This document shows, in pieces, positions 1 through 9,003 of a DNA stretch of 64,000 nt. Position 1 is the stretch's first letter; every line of letters begins with the position of its first letter. Below the pieces are notes generated by a model, which worked only from the letters and a program-made list of their open reading frames with translations, ran no database searches and had not been told where the DNA came from. The stretch is from Stenotrophomonas maltophilia (GTDB lineage: Bacteria; Pseudomonadota; Gammaproteobacteria; Xanthomonadales; Xanthomonadaceae). Both the position numbers and the translations under genes were made by a program. Location: assembly GCF_002138415.1 (NCBI RefSeq), contig NZ_CP015612.1:3326001-3390000 (forward strand). Direction: 5' to 3'.

Positions 1-28
1 TCGCCACCCCTGACGCACCCTTGCGCCG

Positions 29-2593
29 ATGACCCCAGACACCGACCCCGCCACCGCTTCCTCCACCCCGGCATGGAAGCGGGTCCTGACCATCGTCGTT
101 CCCCTGCTGATCCTCTCGCTGGCCCTGCATGGCCTGGCCGGTGAGTTCGACGAGCACGGCTACCGTGCCATCCGCCAGGCGTTCCGCCAGCTCAGCGGCA
201 CGCAGATCGCGCTCACTGTGCTGCTCGGCCTGGCCAGCTACGCCTGCCTCATCGGCTTCGACGCCATCGGTCTTCGCCGCAGCGGCATCCGCGTACATCC
301 GGCACGCATCGGCATCACCGCTTTCCTGGCGCATACGCTGGGCCAGACCGTGGGCTTTGCGGCATTGACCGGCGGTGCGGTGCGCCTGCGCGGCTACCGC
401 AGCGCCGGCCTGGACCTGGCGCAGATCGGCCAGGTGGTGCTGATGAGCACGCTCGGCTTCGTATTCGGTGCATGGCTGTTGATCAGCGTGGCGCTGTGCA
501 TGGAACCTGCGACGGCAGCGTTGGCATTGCCATTGAATCCTGATGCTGTGCGCGTCGTTGGCATCGTCGCCCTGCTCGCCTATCTCGGCACCGTGCTGCT
601 GGTCGGCCGCGAGGGACGGCAGTTCAGCGTGTTCGGCCATGCGCTGTGGCTGCCCGACCGCCGCACCATGATCGGTGTCACCGTACTCAGCGTCATCGAG
701 CTGGTGCTGGCCAGTGCCGCGTTCTACGTGCTGCTGCCGGACTCCACGCCCACCGGCCTGCCGGGCTTCGTCGGCCTGTACCTGGTGGCGGTGCTGGCCG
801 GCCTGGTCTCGACCGTGCCGGCCGGCCTGGGCGTGTTCGAATGGAGCCTGCTGAAGCTGCTGCCACAGGTGGCACCGGCGGCGGTGCTGGCGGCCGCGTT
901 GATCTACCGCGTTACCTACTACGTGCTGCCGCTGGTGCTGGCCACCCTGCTCGCGCTTGCGCCCGCCCTGCGCCAGCCGCTGCAGGCCAGCGCCGGCGCA
1001 ACCCGTGCCGGCTGGAACGCGCTACGCCCGTGGTTGCCGCAGATCATCGCGCTGGCGGTGTTCAGCATCGGCGCGGCGTTGGTGATCGACGGCACGCTGC
1101 CGACGCCACGCCGTCACCTGGTCAATGCCTCGCTGCCGATCCTGGAAACCTCGCACCTGATCGGCAGCCTCAGCGGCGTTGCACTGCTGCTGATCGGCCA
1201 GGGCCTGGCCCGGCGCAGCCACGCGGCGTGGATGCTGGCGATGGCGGTGTGCGTGATCACCCCGCTGCCGCTGTGGCTGCGGGGTGGGCAACTGTTGATC
1301 GCCGTCTCGGCAGTGCTGGTGGCGATGGCACTGTGGGCCGCACGTCGCGAGTTCTATCGCCAGGGTGCGCTGCTGGACGAAGCCTGGTCGTGGCCGTGGC
1401 TGCGCAATCTCGGCCTGGTTCTGGTGGCCGTTACCTGGCTGCTGTTCTTCACCTACAGCCATGTCGAATACCAGAACGAGTTGTGGTGGCAGTTTGCGGT
1501 GTCGGGCAACGCACCGCGCGCGCTGCGTGCGTTGCTGGTGGTAGCCATCGCGCTGGTGATGTTCGGCCTGGCGCGGTTGCTGCACAGCACGCGCAGCCCA
1601 CTGCAGCCCGCCGACGAGGCCACGCTGCAGTCATTGGCACCGGTGCTGGCCGGCGCTACCGATACCCAGGCCTGCCTGGTGCTGACTGCCGACAAGGCGG
1701 TGCTGCGCGATGAAGCCAAGCTGGGCTTCGTGATGATGCAGCGCTATGGCGGCTCGCTGATCGCAATGGGCGATCCGGTCGGTCCGCCGGACGTCGCCCG
1801 TGCACTGATCTGGCGCTTCCGCGAAGAAGCCGACCGGCTTGGCCTGCGTCCGGTCTTCTACCAGGTCGGCGAGACGTATTGGCAGACCTATCTCGACCTC
1901 GGCCTTGGGCTGGTCAAGCTGGGCGAAGAAGCGATGGTGCCGCTGCACGACTTCGGCCTGGAAGGCCGCGAACGTGCCGACCTGCGCCAGGCCTGGAACC
2001 GCGGCAAGCGCAGCGGCCTGTCCTTCCGCGTGGCACCGGTAGAAGAGATTCCCAGCCTGCTGCCGCGCCTGCACGCGATTTCCAACGCCTGGCTGGAAGA
2101 CAAATCCGGCGACGAAAAGGGCTTCTCACTGGGCAGCTACGACCCGGACTATCTGGTGCGCTTCCCGGTGGCGCTGGTCGAGGCCGAAGGCCAGATCGTG
2201 GCGTTTGCCAACCTGTGGCAGGCACCGGCCGGTGCCGAGCTGTCGGTGGACCTGATGCGCCACGTCAACGAGGCGCCGAAGGGCACGATGGACTTCCTCT
2301 TCATCGAGCTGTTCCTGTGGGGCCGCGCACAGGGCTATGCACGGTTCTCGCTGGGCATGGCACCGCTGTCCGGGCTGGCGCAGCATCGCCTGGCCGGTCG
2401 CTGGAACCGGCTGGCCGGCCTGCTGGCGCGGCATGGCGAACGCTTCTATGGCTTCAGTGGTCTGCGCCGCTTCAAGTCGAAGTTTGACCCGCAGTGGCGG
2501 CCACGCTATCTGGCTGCGCCGGGCGGCATGCACCTGCCGGCCGCACTGCTGGATGCCACACGGTTGATCTCGCTGGACCCGCGGCGGAACTGA
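29..2593 (+). CDS. mprF: Bifunctional lysylphosphatidylglycerol flippase/synthetase MprF
   Basis: An 854-residue integral membrane protein. The first about 530 residues are a run of hydrophobic segments (flippase and transmembrane region). From about residue 540 a soluble DUF2156/GNAT-like synthase domain follows, with the family-type stretches GDPVGPP and RWNRLAGLL. MprF proteins transfer lysine (or alanine) from aminoacyl-tRNA to phosphatidylglycerol in the inner membrane and flip the product outward, lowering the negative surface charge and giving resistance to cationic peptides. Length matches the usual 840-870 residues. Only 28 bases precede the ATG, so promoter and any upstream partner are outside the window. 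It converges on an AcvB/VirJ-type gene; in Rhizobiales the corresponding genes (lpiA, acvB) are linked in one operon, which supports a shared lipid-modification role. The amino acid actually transferred cannot be read from sequence. Confidence 0.93.
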   Translation: MTPDTDPATASSTPAWKRVLTIVVPLLILSLALHGLAGEFDEHGYRAIRQAFRQLSGTQIALTVLLGLASYACLIGFDAIGLRRSGIRVHPARIGITAFLAHTLGQTVGFAALTGGAVRLRGYRSAGLDLAQIGQVVLMSTLGFVFGAWLLISVALCMEPATAALALPLNPDAVRVVGIVALLAYLGTVLLVGREGRQFSVFGHALWLPDRRTMIGVTVLSVIELVLASAAFYVLLPDSTPTGLPGFVGLYLVAVLAGLVSTVPAGLGVFEWSLLKLLPQVAPAAVLAAALIYRVTYYVLPLVLATLLALAPALRQPLQASAGATRAGWNALRPWLPQIIALAVFSIGAALVIDGTLPTPRRHLVNASLPILETSHLIGSLSGVALLLIGQGLARRSHAAWMLAMAVCVITPLPLWLRGGQLLIAVSAVLVAMALWAARREFYRQGALLDEAWSWPWLRNLGLVLVAVTWLLFFTYSHVEYQNELWWQFAVSGNAPRALRALLVVAIALVMFGLARLLHSTRSPLQPADEATLQSLAPVLAGATDTQACLVLTADKAVLRDEAKLGFVMMQRYGGSLIAMGDPVGPPDVARALIWRFREEADRLGLRPVFYQVGETYWQTYLDLGLGLVKLGEEAMVPLHDFGLEGRERADLRQAWNRGKRSGLSFRVAPVEEIPSLLPRLHAISNAWLEDKSGDEKGFSLGSYDPDYLVRFPVALVEAEGQIVAFANLWQAPAGAELSVDLMRHVNEAPKGTMDFLFIELFLWGRAQGYARFSLGMAPLSGLAQHRLAGRWNRLAGLLARHGERFYGFSGLRRFKSKFDPQWRPRYLAAPGGMHLPAALLDATRLISLDPRRN

Positions 2594-2604
2594 CGCCCAC
2601 GATC

Positions 2605-2627
2605 CGCCGGGCATGGCCCGGCGCTAC
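2605..2627 (-). repeat. SMAG-type REP palindrome
   Basis: Read on the minus strand it begins GTAGCGCCGGGCCATG and folds into a GC-rich stem with a 3-4 base loop. The GTAG head followed by a hairpin is the hallmark of the S. maltophilia SMAG repeats. It lies between the convergent mprF and acvB-like genes. Confidence 0.75.
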
Positions 2628-2639
2628 CGGCTCGCTCTG

Positions 2640-2664
2640 GTGGGTGCGAACCGTTGGTTCGCAC
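2640..2664 (+). repeat. Short intergenic hairpin repeat, GGTGGGTGCGAACC type
   Basis: Inverted repeat with arms GTGCGAACC and GGTTCGCAC around a 3-base loop, headed by GGTGG. It sits 13 bases after the SMAG unit in the opposite orientation, forming a repeat pair at the convergent gene junction. A related GGTGGGTGTCGACC version occurs at 12738. Confidence 0.6.
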
Positions 2665-2673
2665 GCCCTCCGC

Positions 2674-4020
2674 TTACGCGCCGCCCTTGAGGATCACTTC
2701 GGCCAGGCGGTCGTAATCACCATTGAAGTGATGGTCGCCCGGCAGCTTCACCTTCTGCACGCCGTCGTTGGCCGGCAGATCCGGGCACAGCGCGTCGTCA
2801 TCCTTGTCGCCATACACGCAGAGGGTCTTCGCCGCCGGCAGCTTCGCCACTTCCGGCGCGATCGGCAGGCCGTCGCCGCCGCCACCCAGCCAGTTGCTGA
2901 CATGGAATTCGAAGTCAGCCTTCCTGCCTACCGAAAGCAGCACGATACGGTCCAGCGCTGCGCGGGTATCGGCATCGAGCTGGTTGATGGTGGCCGGCAG
3001 CACGTCGGCGCCCTGCGAGAAACCGATCAGCATCACCTTGCCGCGGTGCCACTGCTGGCGGTAGTGGTCGATGATCTTCTGCAGGTCACCGGCAAAGCCC
3101 TTCGGTGTGCGCTCGCTCCAGAAGTAGCGCAGCGAATCGATGCCGACCACCGCCACGCCGTGTTCGTTGAGCGACGACGCCACGTCCTTGTCCAGGCCGG
3201 CCCAGCCACCGTCGCCGGAAACGAACACGGCCAGCGTGTCGCCGTTGCCGGCGGCTGGCACTTCCACCACCGGCAGGCCCTTCAGCGCGGCCGGCGGCGG
3301 TGCCAGGCTGACGCCGGCCTGCGCGCCGATTACCCGCGCTGCGGCCACCAGGCCCGGCGAGGCATCGCCGCGCGCGGTGCGTTTGAACTCACGCGCCATC
3401 GCCACCTGCTGCACGAACTGGCTGGCCTCCCCCACCTTGCAGCCGTGGTCACCGGACGCACTCAACCACGGAAAGTTCAGCTCGGCAGGCTGCAGTTTGT
3501 TGTGCTTCACACCATCACCGCAGACCATGCGCTGGTGGTTGTGGTCCGGGCAGAAGCCGGTGGTCAGCACGCCGGCGAACACCTGGGTGTCGGCCTGCGC
3601 TGCGAGCGAATAGGCCATCTCGGCACCTTCACCATCACCGCCGACCAGCGGCAGGTGGTAACCGGGCAGATGCAGCGACGCCTGCAACCAGCGCGAGAAG
3701 TTCTCGACGTCACCGGAGCCGAACGAACAGGTCGGGTCACCCTCGCGCTTGAGCACCCCGCGCAGGTGCGCGATGTCCACGGCGGCAACCATGGCGCCGT
3801 CGGCACGCAAGGCCTCGATCGGCAGGCGGCTGGTGTCACCACCGGCGGTGGGCTCATGGAACCAGATCACCACCCGCTGCGGCGTGCCGGCCGGCATGTG
3901 CACCGGAATCTGCTCGAACCGTCCGTGGCTGAACTGCTGCACGCTGGCCGCCGCCATTGCCGGCAGCGCCGCCAGCGCCAGAACCACACCCATTGCCCTG
4001 CCCAGCCCTGCACGCTTCAT
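2674..4020 (-). CDS. AcvB/VirJ-family virulence-associated periplasmic protein
   Basis: A 448-residue exported protein. The ATG at 4020 is preferred over an upstream in-frame codon at 4074 because it starts directly with a signal peptide (MKRAGLGRAMG, then a hydrophobic core ending AMAAAS). The C-terminal half is a VirJ-like alpha/beta-hydrolase fold with nucleophile elbow GFSQGAD, preceded by FVSGDGGWAG and ending with GDHHFNGDY, which supplies the expected late His. In Agrobacterium AcvB acts on lysyl-phosphatidylglycerol made by LpiA, an MprF homologue. The neighbouring mprF here is convergent rather than co-operonic, but the pairing suggests the same substrate. The enzymatic assignment is by analogy; family membership is fairly secure. 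Confidence 0.82.
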   Translation of the reverse strand: MKRAGLGRAMGVVLALAALPAMAAASVQQFSHGRFEQIPVHMPAGTPQRVVIWFHEPTAGGDTSRLPIEALRADGAMVAAVDIAHLRGVLKREGDPTCSFGSGDVENFSRWLQASLHLPGYHLPLVGGDGEGAEMAYSLAAQADTQVFAGVLTTGFCPDHNHQRMVCGDGVKHNKLQPAELNFPWLSASGDHGCKVGEASQFVQQVAMAREFKRTARGDASPGLVAAARVIGAQAGVSLAPPPAALKGLPVVEVPAAGNGDTLAVFVSGDGGWAGLDKDVASSLNEHGVAVVGIDSLRYFWSERTPKGFAGDLQKIIDHYRQQWHRGKVMLIGFSQGADVLPATINQLDADTRAALDRIVLLSVGRKADFEFHVSNWLGGGGDGLPIAPEVAKLPAAKTLCVYGDKDDDALCPDLPANDGVQKVKLPGDHHFNGDYDRLAEVILKGGA

Positions 4021-4098
4021 ATCGCATCCCCGATGGAATGCGCACACGATACGCCGCCGCCACGTGCACGGCACGTACCGGCGCAGGCCGTTGGGGAT

Positions 4099-4716
4099 TC
4101 AGTGGGCCGTGGTACGCCGACTGCGACGGTACAGTGCCAGCGCCAGGTACAGCAGCCAGCCCACGATCACGACGATCACGGCCTTCTGGCCCAGCCCGCG
4201 GGGCGGACCGGCGCGCCACAGCACATGCAGCCACAACAGCACGAACGCCAGCCAGGCCCAGCCCCAGAGCAGGCCGGCGGCGGACTGCCAGCCCGGTTCG
4301 CGGCGCAGATACCAGGCCTGCAGCAGCATGCCGACACTGGCGCAGAGGAACGCGGTGTTGGCCGCCAGCCCATGGATGAACGGTGCCAGCAGCGGGGTTG
4401 TTTCCGGCAGCCAGCTGTCACCGATGGCGACCGTCGCCAGCCCCAGCGCGGAGACGGTGAACAACAGCGGCGCGGCCGCACTGCGCCGCGGACCGATGCT
4501 GCCGCGATACAGCGCAATGCCAAGCACCGCGATGGCCAGCGCCAGCAGGCAGTACGCAGCGCGCAGCGCCAGCCCCCACGGCCCGTGCAGGTAAAGGCTG
4601 AGCGTGGCCCGCACCCAGTCCAGATCGGTACGTGCGAACTGGGTCCACAGCGCAGTGGCCACGAACAGCAGCAACGCCACCAGCGCCAGCGCTGCCGCCG
4701 GGCGCGTGCGGCTCAT
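4099..4716 (-). CDS. DUF998 family membrane protein
   Basis: A 205-residue membrane protein with about six hydrophobic segments (for example ALALVALLLFVATALW near the start and AVIVVIVGWLLYLALAL near the end) and a basic C terminus. The segment pattern and the motif IGDSWLPETTPL..HG resemble DUF998 proteins, which have no settled function. Its ATG overlaps the stop of the small upstream gene by four bases (ATGA), so the two are probably translationally coupled. Confidence 0.72.
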   Translation of the reverse strand: MSRTRPAAALALVALLLFVATALWTQFARTDLDWVRATLSLYLHGPWGLALRAAYCLLALAIAVLGIALYRGSIGPRRSAAAPLLFTVSALGLATVAIGDSWLPETTPLLAPFIHGLAANTAFLCASVGMLLQAWYLRREPGWQSAAGLLWGWAWLAFVLLWLHVLWRAGPPRGLGQKAVIVVIVGWLLYLALALYRRSRRTTAH

Positions 4717-4919
4717 GGTGCGGCCTCAGGATGCCGCGCCTTCCACTCGGCCAGCGCCTTGCGATAGCGCTGCAGTTCGTCGGCATACAGGTCAAGCACG
4801 CACAAGGGGCAGCCACTGCCGCAGCATTCGTTGGGACCGGGCTCTTCCGGCGGCAGCGGACGGGGATCGGGATCAGGGACGGACACGGTTGGAGGCGACG
4901 GACGATGGAAACAGGCCAC
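4713..4919 (-). CDS. Oxidoreductase-like domain small protein
   Basis: A 68-residue soluble protein with proline-rich N-terminal half followed by GPNECCGSGCPLCVLDLYADEL. This Cys-rich motif (PxxCCGxGCxxCVxDxY) is the signature of the oxidoreductase-like N-terminal family (PF09791). Members have four conserved cysteines and no proven activity in bacteria. It overlaps the downstream DUF998 gene by four bases, which argues that it is a real gene despite its size. Confidence 0.75.
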   Translation of the reverse strand: MACFHRPSPPTVSVPDPDPRPLPPEEPGPNECCGSGCPLCVLDLYADELQRYRKALAEWKARHPEAAP

Positions 4920-4936
4920 CAGTGTACCGGCCTGGC

Positions 4937-5539
4937 TCAGCGACCCAGCTGGCGGCGCAGGTTGTCGCGCGCGGCGGCGTCCAGACGCTGATGGAAGAAG
5001 TCGCTGAGGAAGATCCGTGGGGCGCGCAGCAGGCCCTGCAGGAATCGACGCCGGCCGGCACGGTACAGGAAGCCCGGCACCACGCCCTTGTACTCCTCGG
5101 CCACGCCGCGGTCATAGGCGGCGAACACCGGCTCCGGCGCGGCCAGGATCGCCATGTCGCAGTCCAGGAACAACGCGGCCTCGGCATCGACATCGTCCGG
5201 GCCGAGCTCGCCATGCCGGGCGGTCAGCAGGATCAGCTGCTCCACCCGGGCCGCGTCGACTACGGCGAGTTCCGGCGCCTGTGCAATCGCCTGCAGGGCG
5301 AGCGCTGCCGAACGCGCCTCGTTGTCCTTTCGCCCCGCCACGTAGATCGCATCGTGGTAGAGCGCGGCCAGATAGACCTCGGCCGGTTGCTGCCAACCCG
5401 GGCCGTCGGCCACTTCCTTGCAGTGCTGCAGCACCGCGCGCACATGGCCGAAGTGGTGGTAGGCGCGTGACGGTGTGGCATAGGCATCCTGCAGCGTCTG
5501 CCATTGCGCCGGTGCAAGCGGGATCGGGGCGAAGTCCAT
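4937..5539 (-). CDS. HD superfamily phosphohydrolase-like protein
   Basis: A 200-residue protein with a compact HD-type metal-binding pattern: YHHFGHV near residue 27, ALYHDAIY near residue 60, and a downstream aspartate (LDCDMAIL). This arrangement is typical of the predicted metal-dependent HD phosphohydrolases of about 200 residues seen in many proteobacteria; the substrate is unknown. It ends 17 bases before the oxidoreductase-like gene on the same strand, so the three leftward genes likely form one transcript. No signal peptide is visible, so it should be cytoplasmic. Confidence 0.78.
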   Translation of the reverse strand: MDFAPIPLAPAQWQTLQDAYATPSRAYHHFGHVRAVLQHCKEVADGPGWQQPAEVYLAALYHDAIYVAGRKDNEARSAALALQAIAQAPELAVVDAARVEQLILLTARHGELGPDDVDAEAALFLDCDMAILAAPEPVFAAYDRGVAEEYKGVVPGFLYRAGRRRFLQGLLRAPRIFLSDFFHQRLDAAARDNLRRQLGR

Positions 5540-5767
5540 GCTGGGATCATCCTGCCAGTGGCTGCGCCGGGCAAGCTGGACAATTTTTCACCAGTCACTC
5601 ACATTGCTTGCGGGACAACGCTGCGATGCGGTTGTCCACAGCTTTGTCGAGCGCTGGTCCACACCGCGTGTGGATGAACCAGCACCCGACCGGCGGTAGA
5701 TGCGGGGCTCCTGGAGCGGGTCTACACTGCCGTCAGGCGGGAGCACCCGCCGTCGCCGGGAACCGCC

Positions 5768-6922
5768 ATGCGCCGTCTTGCCGCTTGCTTCCTTGCCCCG
5801 TTGCTGGCGGCCGCCGGCACGCCCTTCACCCAGGCCCAGGAGCCTCCACCACCGGCCGCCTACGTGGCGCCCGCCACGCCGCCCAGCGTGGCCAACGTAC
5901 CAACACCGGAACAGGTACTGGCCATTCCACCGCAATTGCGGGAGATGCTGCAGAGGCAGGTGATCGCCCGCCACAACGCGCGCGAACAGCGTCTGCAGGC
6001 CTTGGTCGAGATGATCTTCGGTGCGCAGGCACTGGACCTGCAGTACGACCCCAATGCGACCTACACCGTGTCTGAGATCTGGCAGAACCGGCGCGCCAAC
6101 TGCCTGGCCTTCACCCTGCTGTTCGTGACCCTGGCACGCGAGGCACGCATCCAGGCGCGCGTGCAGGAAGTGGACCGGGTGGTGTCCTGGTACCAGGACC
6201 AGAACCAGGGCGTGGTCTACAGCGTGGGACACGTCAATGTGGGCGTGCTGGTGGAGGGGCGCAACGGCACCGTCGATCTGGACCGCAATATCCTGTACGA
6301 CCGCCGGGGGCCGCACCCGATCAGCAGTGAGCGGGCGCTTGCGCACTTCTACAACAACCGCGGTGCCGAACGCATGGCCGTTGGCGACCTGGTGGGCGCG
6401 CGTGCGTTCTTCGATGCAGCACTGGCCCAGGATGCGGATTTTTCGGCAACGTGGAACAACCTGGGCGTGCTCGACAGCCGCCAGGGCAATCTGGCCGGCG
6501 CGCGTGCATCGCTGGAAAAGGCGCTGCGCGTGGACGGCCGACAGGACGCGGCGCTGACCAATGCCAGCGTGCTGTACCGCCGGCTGGGCCTGCCCGCCCA
6601 GGCGCTGGTACTGGAGCAGCGCCTGCAATCGGTACAGCGGGCGGATCCCTTCGTGCAGTACATGCAGGGGGCGGCGGCCGAGCGCCGTGGCGATCTGGCC
6701 ACGGCCATCCGCTATTACCGGCGCGCAGTGCAGCTGTATGACAACGCGCACCAGTTCCATTTCGGGCTGGCGCGCGCGTACTTCCTCAGTGGCCAGGTGG
6801 CCCGTGCCGACCGCGAACTGCTGCGCGCACGGTCGCTGGGCGGAACCACCGAACAGGCGCGTTACCAGGCCAAGCTGGACAGCCTTGCGCGTCTCCGCAC
6901 CCAGCAGCAGGCCCGACGCTGA
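5768..6922 (+). CDS. Exported transglutaminase-like / TPR protein
   Basis: A 384-residue protein with an N-terminal signal peptide (MRRLAACFLAPLLAAAG ... TQAQ). Residues about 75-190 look like a transglutaminase-like fold with a putative Cys-His-Asp triad: NRRANCLAF, SVGHVNVGV and GTVDLDRN. From about 195 to the end there are TPR units (for example FYNNRGAERMAVGDLVGAR and TWNNLGVLDSRQGNLAGAR). This combination is a recurrent xanthomonad periplasmic architecture; its substrate is unknown. The gene stands alone between a leftward HD gene and a convergent yjdM, only 6 bases from the latter's stop. Confidence 0.75.
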   Translation: MRRLAACFLAPLLAAAGTPFTQAQEPPPPAAYVAPATPPSVANVPTPEQVLAIPPQLREMLQRQVIARHNAREQRLQALVEMIFGAQALDLQYDPNATYTVSEIWQNRRANCLAFTLLFVTLAREARIQARVQEVDRVVSWYQDQNQGVVYSVGHVNVGVLVEGRNGTVDLDRNILYDRRGPHPISSERALAHFYNNRGAERMAVGDLVGARAFFDAALAQDADFSATWNNLGVLDSRQGNLAGARASLEKALRVDGRQDAALTNASVLYRRLGLPAQALVLEQRLQSVQRADPFVQYMQGAAAERRGDLATAIRYYRRAVQLYDNAHQFHFGLARAYFLSGQVARADRELLRARSLGGTTEQARYQAKLDSLARLRTQQQARR

Positions 6923-6928
6923 GGCCGA

Positions 6929-7264
6929 TCAGGCCTTCTTGAGGAAGCAGGTCTTCAGCACCAGGCCCTTGATCTTGTCCGAGTTGCCTTCGATGTGCTC
7001 GGCATCATCCTCGACCAGGCGGATGTTGCGGATCACGGTGCCCTGCTTGAGCGGGATCGAGGAACCCTTCACCTTCAGATCCTTGATCACGGTGACGGTG
7101 TCGCCGGTCTGCAGGGTATTGCCGTTGCTGTCACGCACGACCAGGGTGGAACCGGCGCTTTCCTCGGCGGTCCATTCGAAACCGCAGTCGGCGCAGATCC
7201 ACAGCGCGCCATCGGCATAGGTGTTTTCCAGGGTGCACTGCGGGCAGGCGGGAACAGAAGACAT
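6929..7264 (-). CDS. yjdM: YjdM (PhnA-type) zinc-ribbon protein
   Basis: A 111-residue protein with an N-terminal zinc ribbon (CPQCTLENTY ... WICADCGFEW, two CxxC pairs) followed by the PhnA/YjdM beta domain (VVRDSNGNTLQTGDTVTVIK). Length equals the E. coli protein. The name PhnA derives from the phosphonate locus, but the family is not required for phosphonate use and its role is unclear. The ATG at 7264 is chosen because GAGG lies nine bases upstream; the in-frame ATG at 7279 would place that site inside the coding region. It is divergent from the Hsp70-like gene. Confidence 0.9.
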   Translation of the reverse strand: MSSVPACPQCTLENTYADGALWICADCGFEWTAEESAGSTLVVRDSNGNTLQTGDTVTVIKDLKVKGSSIPLKQGTVIRNIRLVEDDAEHIEGNSDKIKGLVLKTCFLKKA

Positions 7265-7445
7265 CGGCAAGTACCTCAAAATGAATCAACAGCGGCCATT
7301 GTAACCGCCCGGCCCTTTTCCCCTTTTTCCGAGCGGGTGCCCGGCCACCTCCTTGTCTCATTCCACACCGGCAAGCGGCGGGAACTTGCAGTCGGCGGCG
7401 AACTGCAGCAGAGTGCGCGGCCCCTGATCGCCCCCGGAACTCCCC

Positions 7446-8807
7446 ATGCGCCTCGGCATCGACTTCGGTACCAGCAACTCCGCCGCCGCCATCGTGCATG
7501 AGGGGAAACTGCTGCCGATCCGCTTCGGCGATGCCGAGCAGTTCCGCACCAGCGTGTATTTCCCCGGCGTGGTGCCCGATCCGGACGACTTCCAGCTCGA
7601 TGACGGCCAGGAACAGCAGCTGCAGCAGATGATCGACAGCGCCGCGCGCGCGGCCCGTGCCGCCGGCCAGGAACGCACGCCGCAGGCGCTGCGCCGCGAA
7701 GCCCTGCGCGCACTGCGCCGGGAATGGATGGAAGCCCGCGCCGGCAAGGAGCGCAGCGCCAGCGACCTGCTGCAGAACGCGGTCTACGGCGACGACGCGC
7801 TGGAAGCCTATTTCGAGGAACATGAAGGCAACCTGGTGCAGAGCCCGAAGTCGATGCTGGGCTACAACCTGCACCCGCGTGCGAAGCAGACCATCACCGG
7901 CATCGCCGCGCACATCCTCGAGCACATCCGCCTGACCGCCAGCGCGCAGCTCGGCCAGCCGCTGCGCGCCGCCCTGCTCGGCCGCCCGGTGCAGTTCCGC
8001 AGCTCGATCGGTGCGGCCGGCAACGACCAGGCGCTGGACATCCTGCGCGAAGCGGCCACCCAGGCCGGCTTCGACCAGATCGATTTCCTCGAGGAACCGG
8101 CCGCGGCGGCCATGCATTACCACGCTGAAAGCCGCGAACGTCACCAGGCGGTGATCGTCGACATCGGCGGCGGTACCACCGACATCGCCCACGCCGAGGT
8201 CGGTGGCGATGCTGCGCCTCGCATCCACCGCGCGTGGGGTATCGCCCGCGGCGGCACCGACATCGACCTGGCCCTGAGCCTGTCCAGCTACATGCCGCTG
8301 TTCGGCCGCGGCATCACCCGCGTGCCCGCCCACCACTATGTGGAAGCGGCCACCGTGCAGGACATGACCCGCCAGCGCGACTTCCGCCAGCACAAATACG
8401 ACCATGTCGACGAACCGTGGGGCGCGCGCCTGCAGGCCCTGCAGGACACCGGCAACACCGCCCGCCTGTACCGCGATGTCGAGCGTGCCAAGATCGCCCT
8501 CAGCGCCGCCAGCGAGCACCGCAGCACGCTGGACTACATCGCCCGCGACCTGCATGCCGACAGCAGCGCCGACGGCCTGGCCGCCGCCGCCCACGGCTAC
8601 CTGGAGCAGATCCGTGAACTGCTGGCGCAGGTCCGCAGCGACATCGGCGGCGACCCGGACGCGGTGTTCCTGACCGGCGGCATGTCCCGCGCCGGTTACC
8701 TGCGCCAGGCCGTGGCGCAGGCCTTCCCGGGGGCCCGAATGGTCCACGGCGAGCCCTCGCTGGGCGTGGTCCAGGGCCTGGCATTGGCGGCAGCCAGCCA
8801 GGATTAA
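7446..8807 (+). CDS. yegD: Hsp70-family chaperone-like protein YegD
   Basis: A 453-residue DnaK-like ATPase without the C-terminal substrate-binding lid. It has the phosphate-1 loop GIDFGTSNSA at the N terminus, phosphate-2 VDIGGGTTDIAH near residue 237 and the adenosine motif FLTGGMSRAGY near residue 407, i.e. a complete actin-like nucleotide domain. The 450-residue length and the FGTSNS variant of the first motif are typical of YegD. Family members are putative chaperones with no defined client. It is monocistronic here: yjdM diverges upstream and nearly 200 bases separate it from the next gene. Confidence 0.88.
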   Translation: MRLGIDFGTSNSAAAIVHEGKLLPIRFGDAEQFRTSVYFPGVVPDPDDFQLDDGQEQQLQQMIDSAARAARAAGQERTPQALRREALRALRREWMEARAGKERSASDLLQNAVYGDDALEAYFEEHEGNLVQSPKSMLGYNLHPRAKQTITGIAAHILEHIRLTASAQLGQPLRAALLGRPVQFRSSIGAAGNDQALDILREAATQAGFDQIDFLEEPAAAAMHYHAESRERHQAVIVDIGGGTTDIAHAEVGGDAAPRIHRAWGIARGGTDIDLALSLSSYMPLFGRGITRVPAHHYVEAATVQDMTRQRDFRQHKYDHVDEPWGARLQALQDTGNTARLYRDVERAKIALSAASEHRSTLDYIARDLHADSSADGLAAAAHGYLEQIRELLAQVRSDIGGDPDAVFLTGGMSRAGYLRQAVAQAFPGARMVHGEPSLGVVQGLALAAASQD

Positions 8808-8852
8808 CAAAACGTTACGCGGTCTAAGTTACTCTTGGTCGGCTAGAACCCC

Positions 8853-8916
8853 GCTGCACCTTCCACCGGCCACGCCGGTGTGTGTCCACGGTGCAGCCTG
8901 GCCCGCCCTGCGGGCC
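8853..8916 (+). other. Nested hairpins between yegD and the YkgJ-type gene
   Basis: GCTGCACC (8853-8860) pairs with GGTGCAGC (8890-8897), enclosing ACCGGC/GCCGGT (8865-8879), and is followed by GGCCCG/CGGGCC (8900-8916). The structure precedes the start codon at 9004 and has no U-tract, so it is not an ordinary terminator. It might be a leader or processed RNA element; nothing proves transcription. Confidence 0.3.
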
Positions 8917-9003
8917 TAGCGGCCATGCCTTCCTGGCTCGTTCATGGTCCGCGCAGCACCTGAGCCGCCATCGAGACCCGCTTTGGGCACCCGCCAGGCC
9001 CCT

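Noticed and set aside
646..1713. Long reading frame overlapping mprF in another frame
   Set aside because: Arg/Ala/Gly-rich shadow translation of high-GC DNA, with no recognisable domain, entirely inside a well-supported gene.
5630..5662. TTGTCCACA and TGTGGATGA resembling DnaA boxes
   Set aside because: Only two weak matches, no AT-rich unwinding region and no dnaA/dnaN/gyrB neighbours; also present near other repeats, so not an origin.
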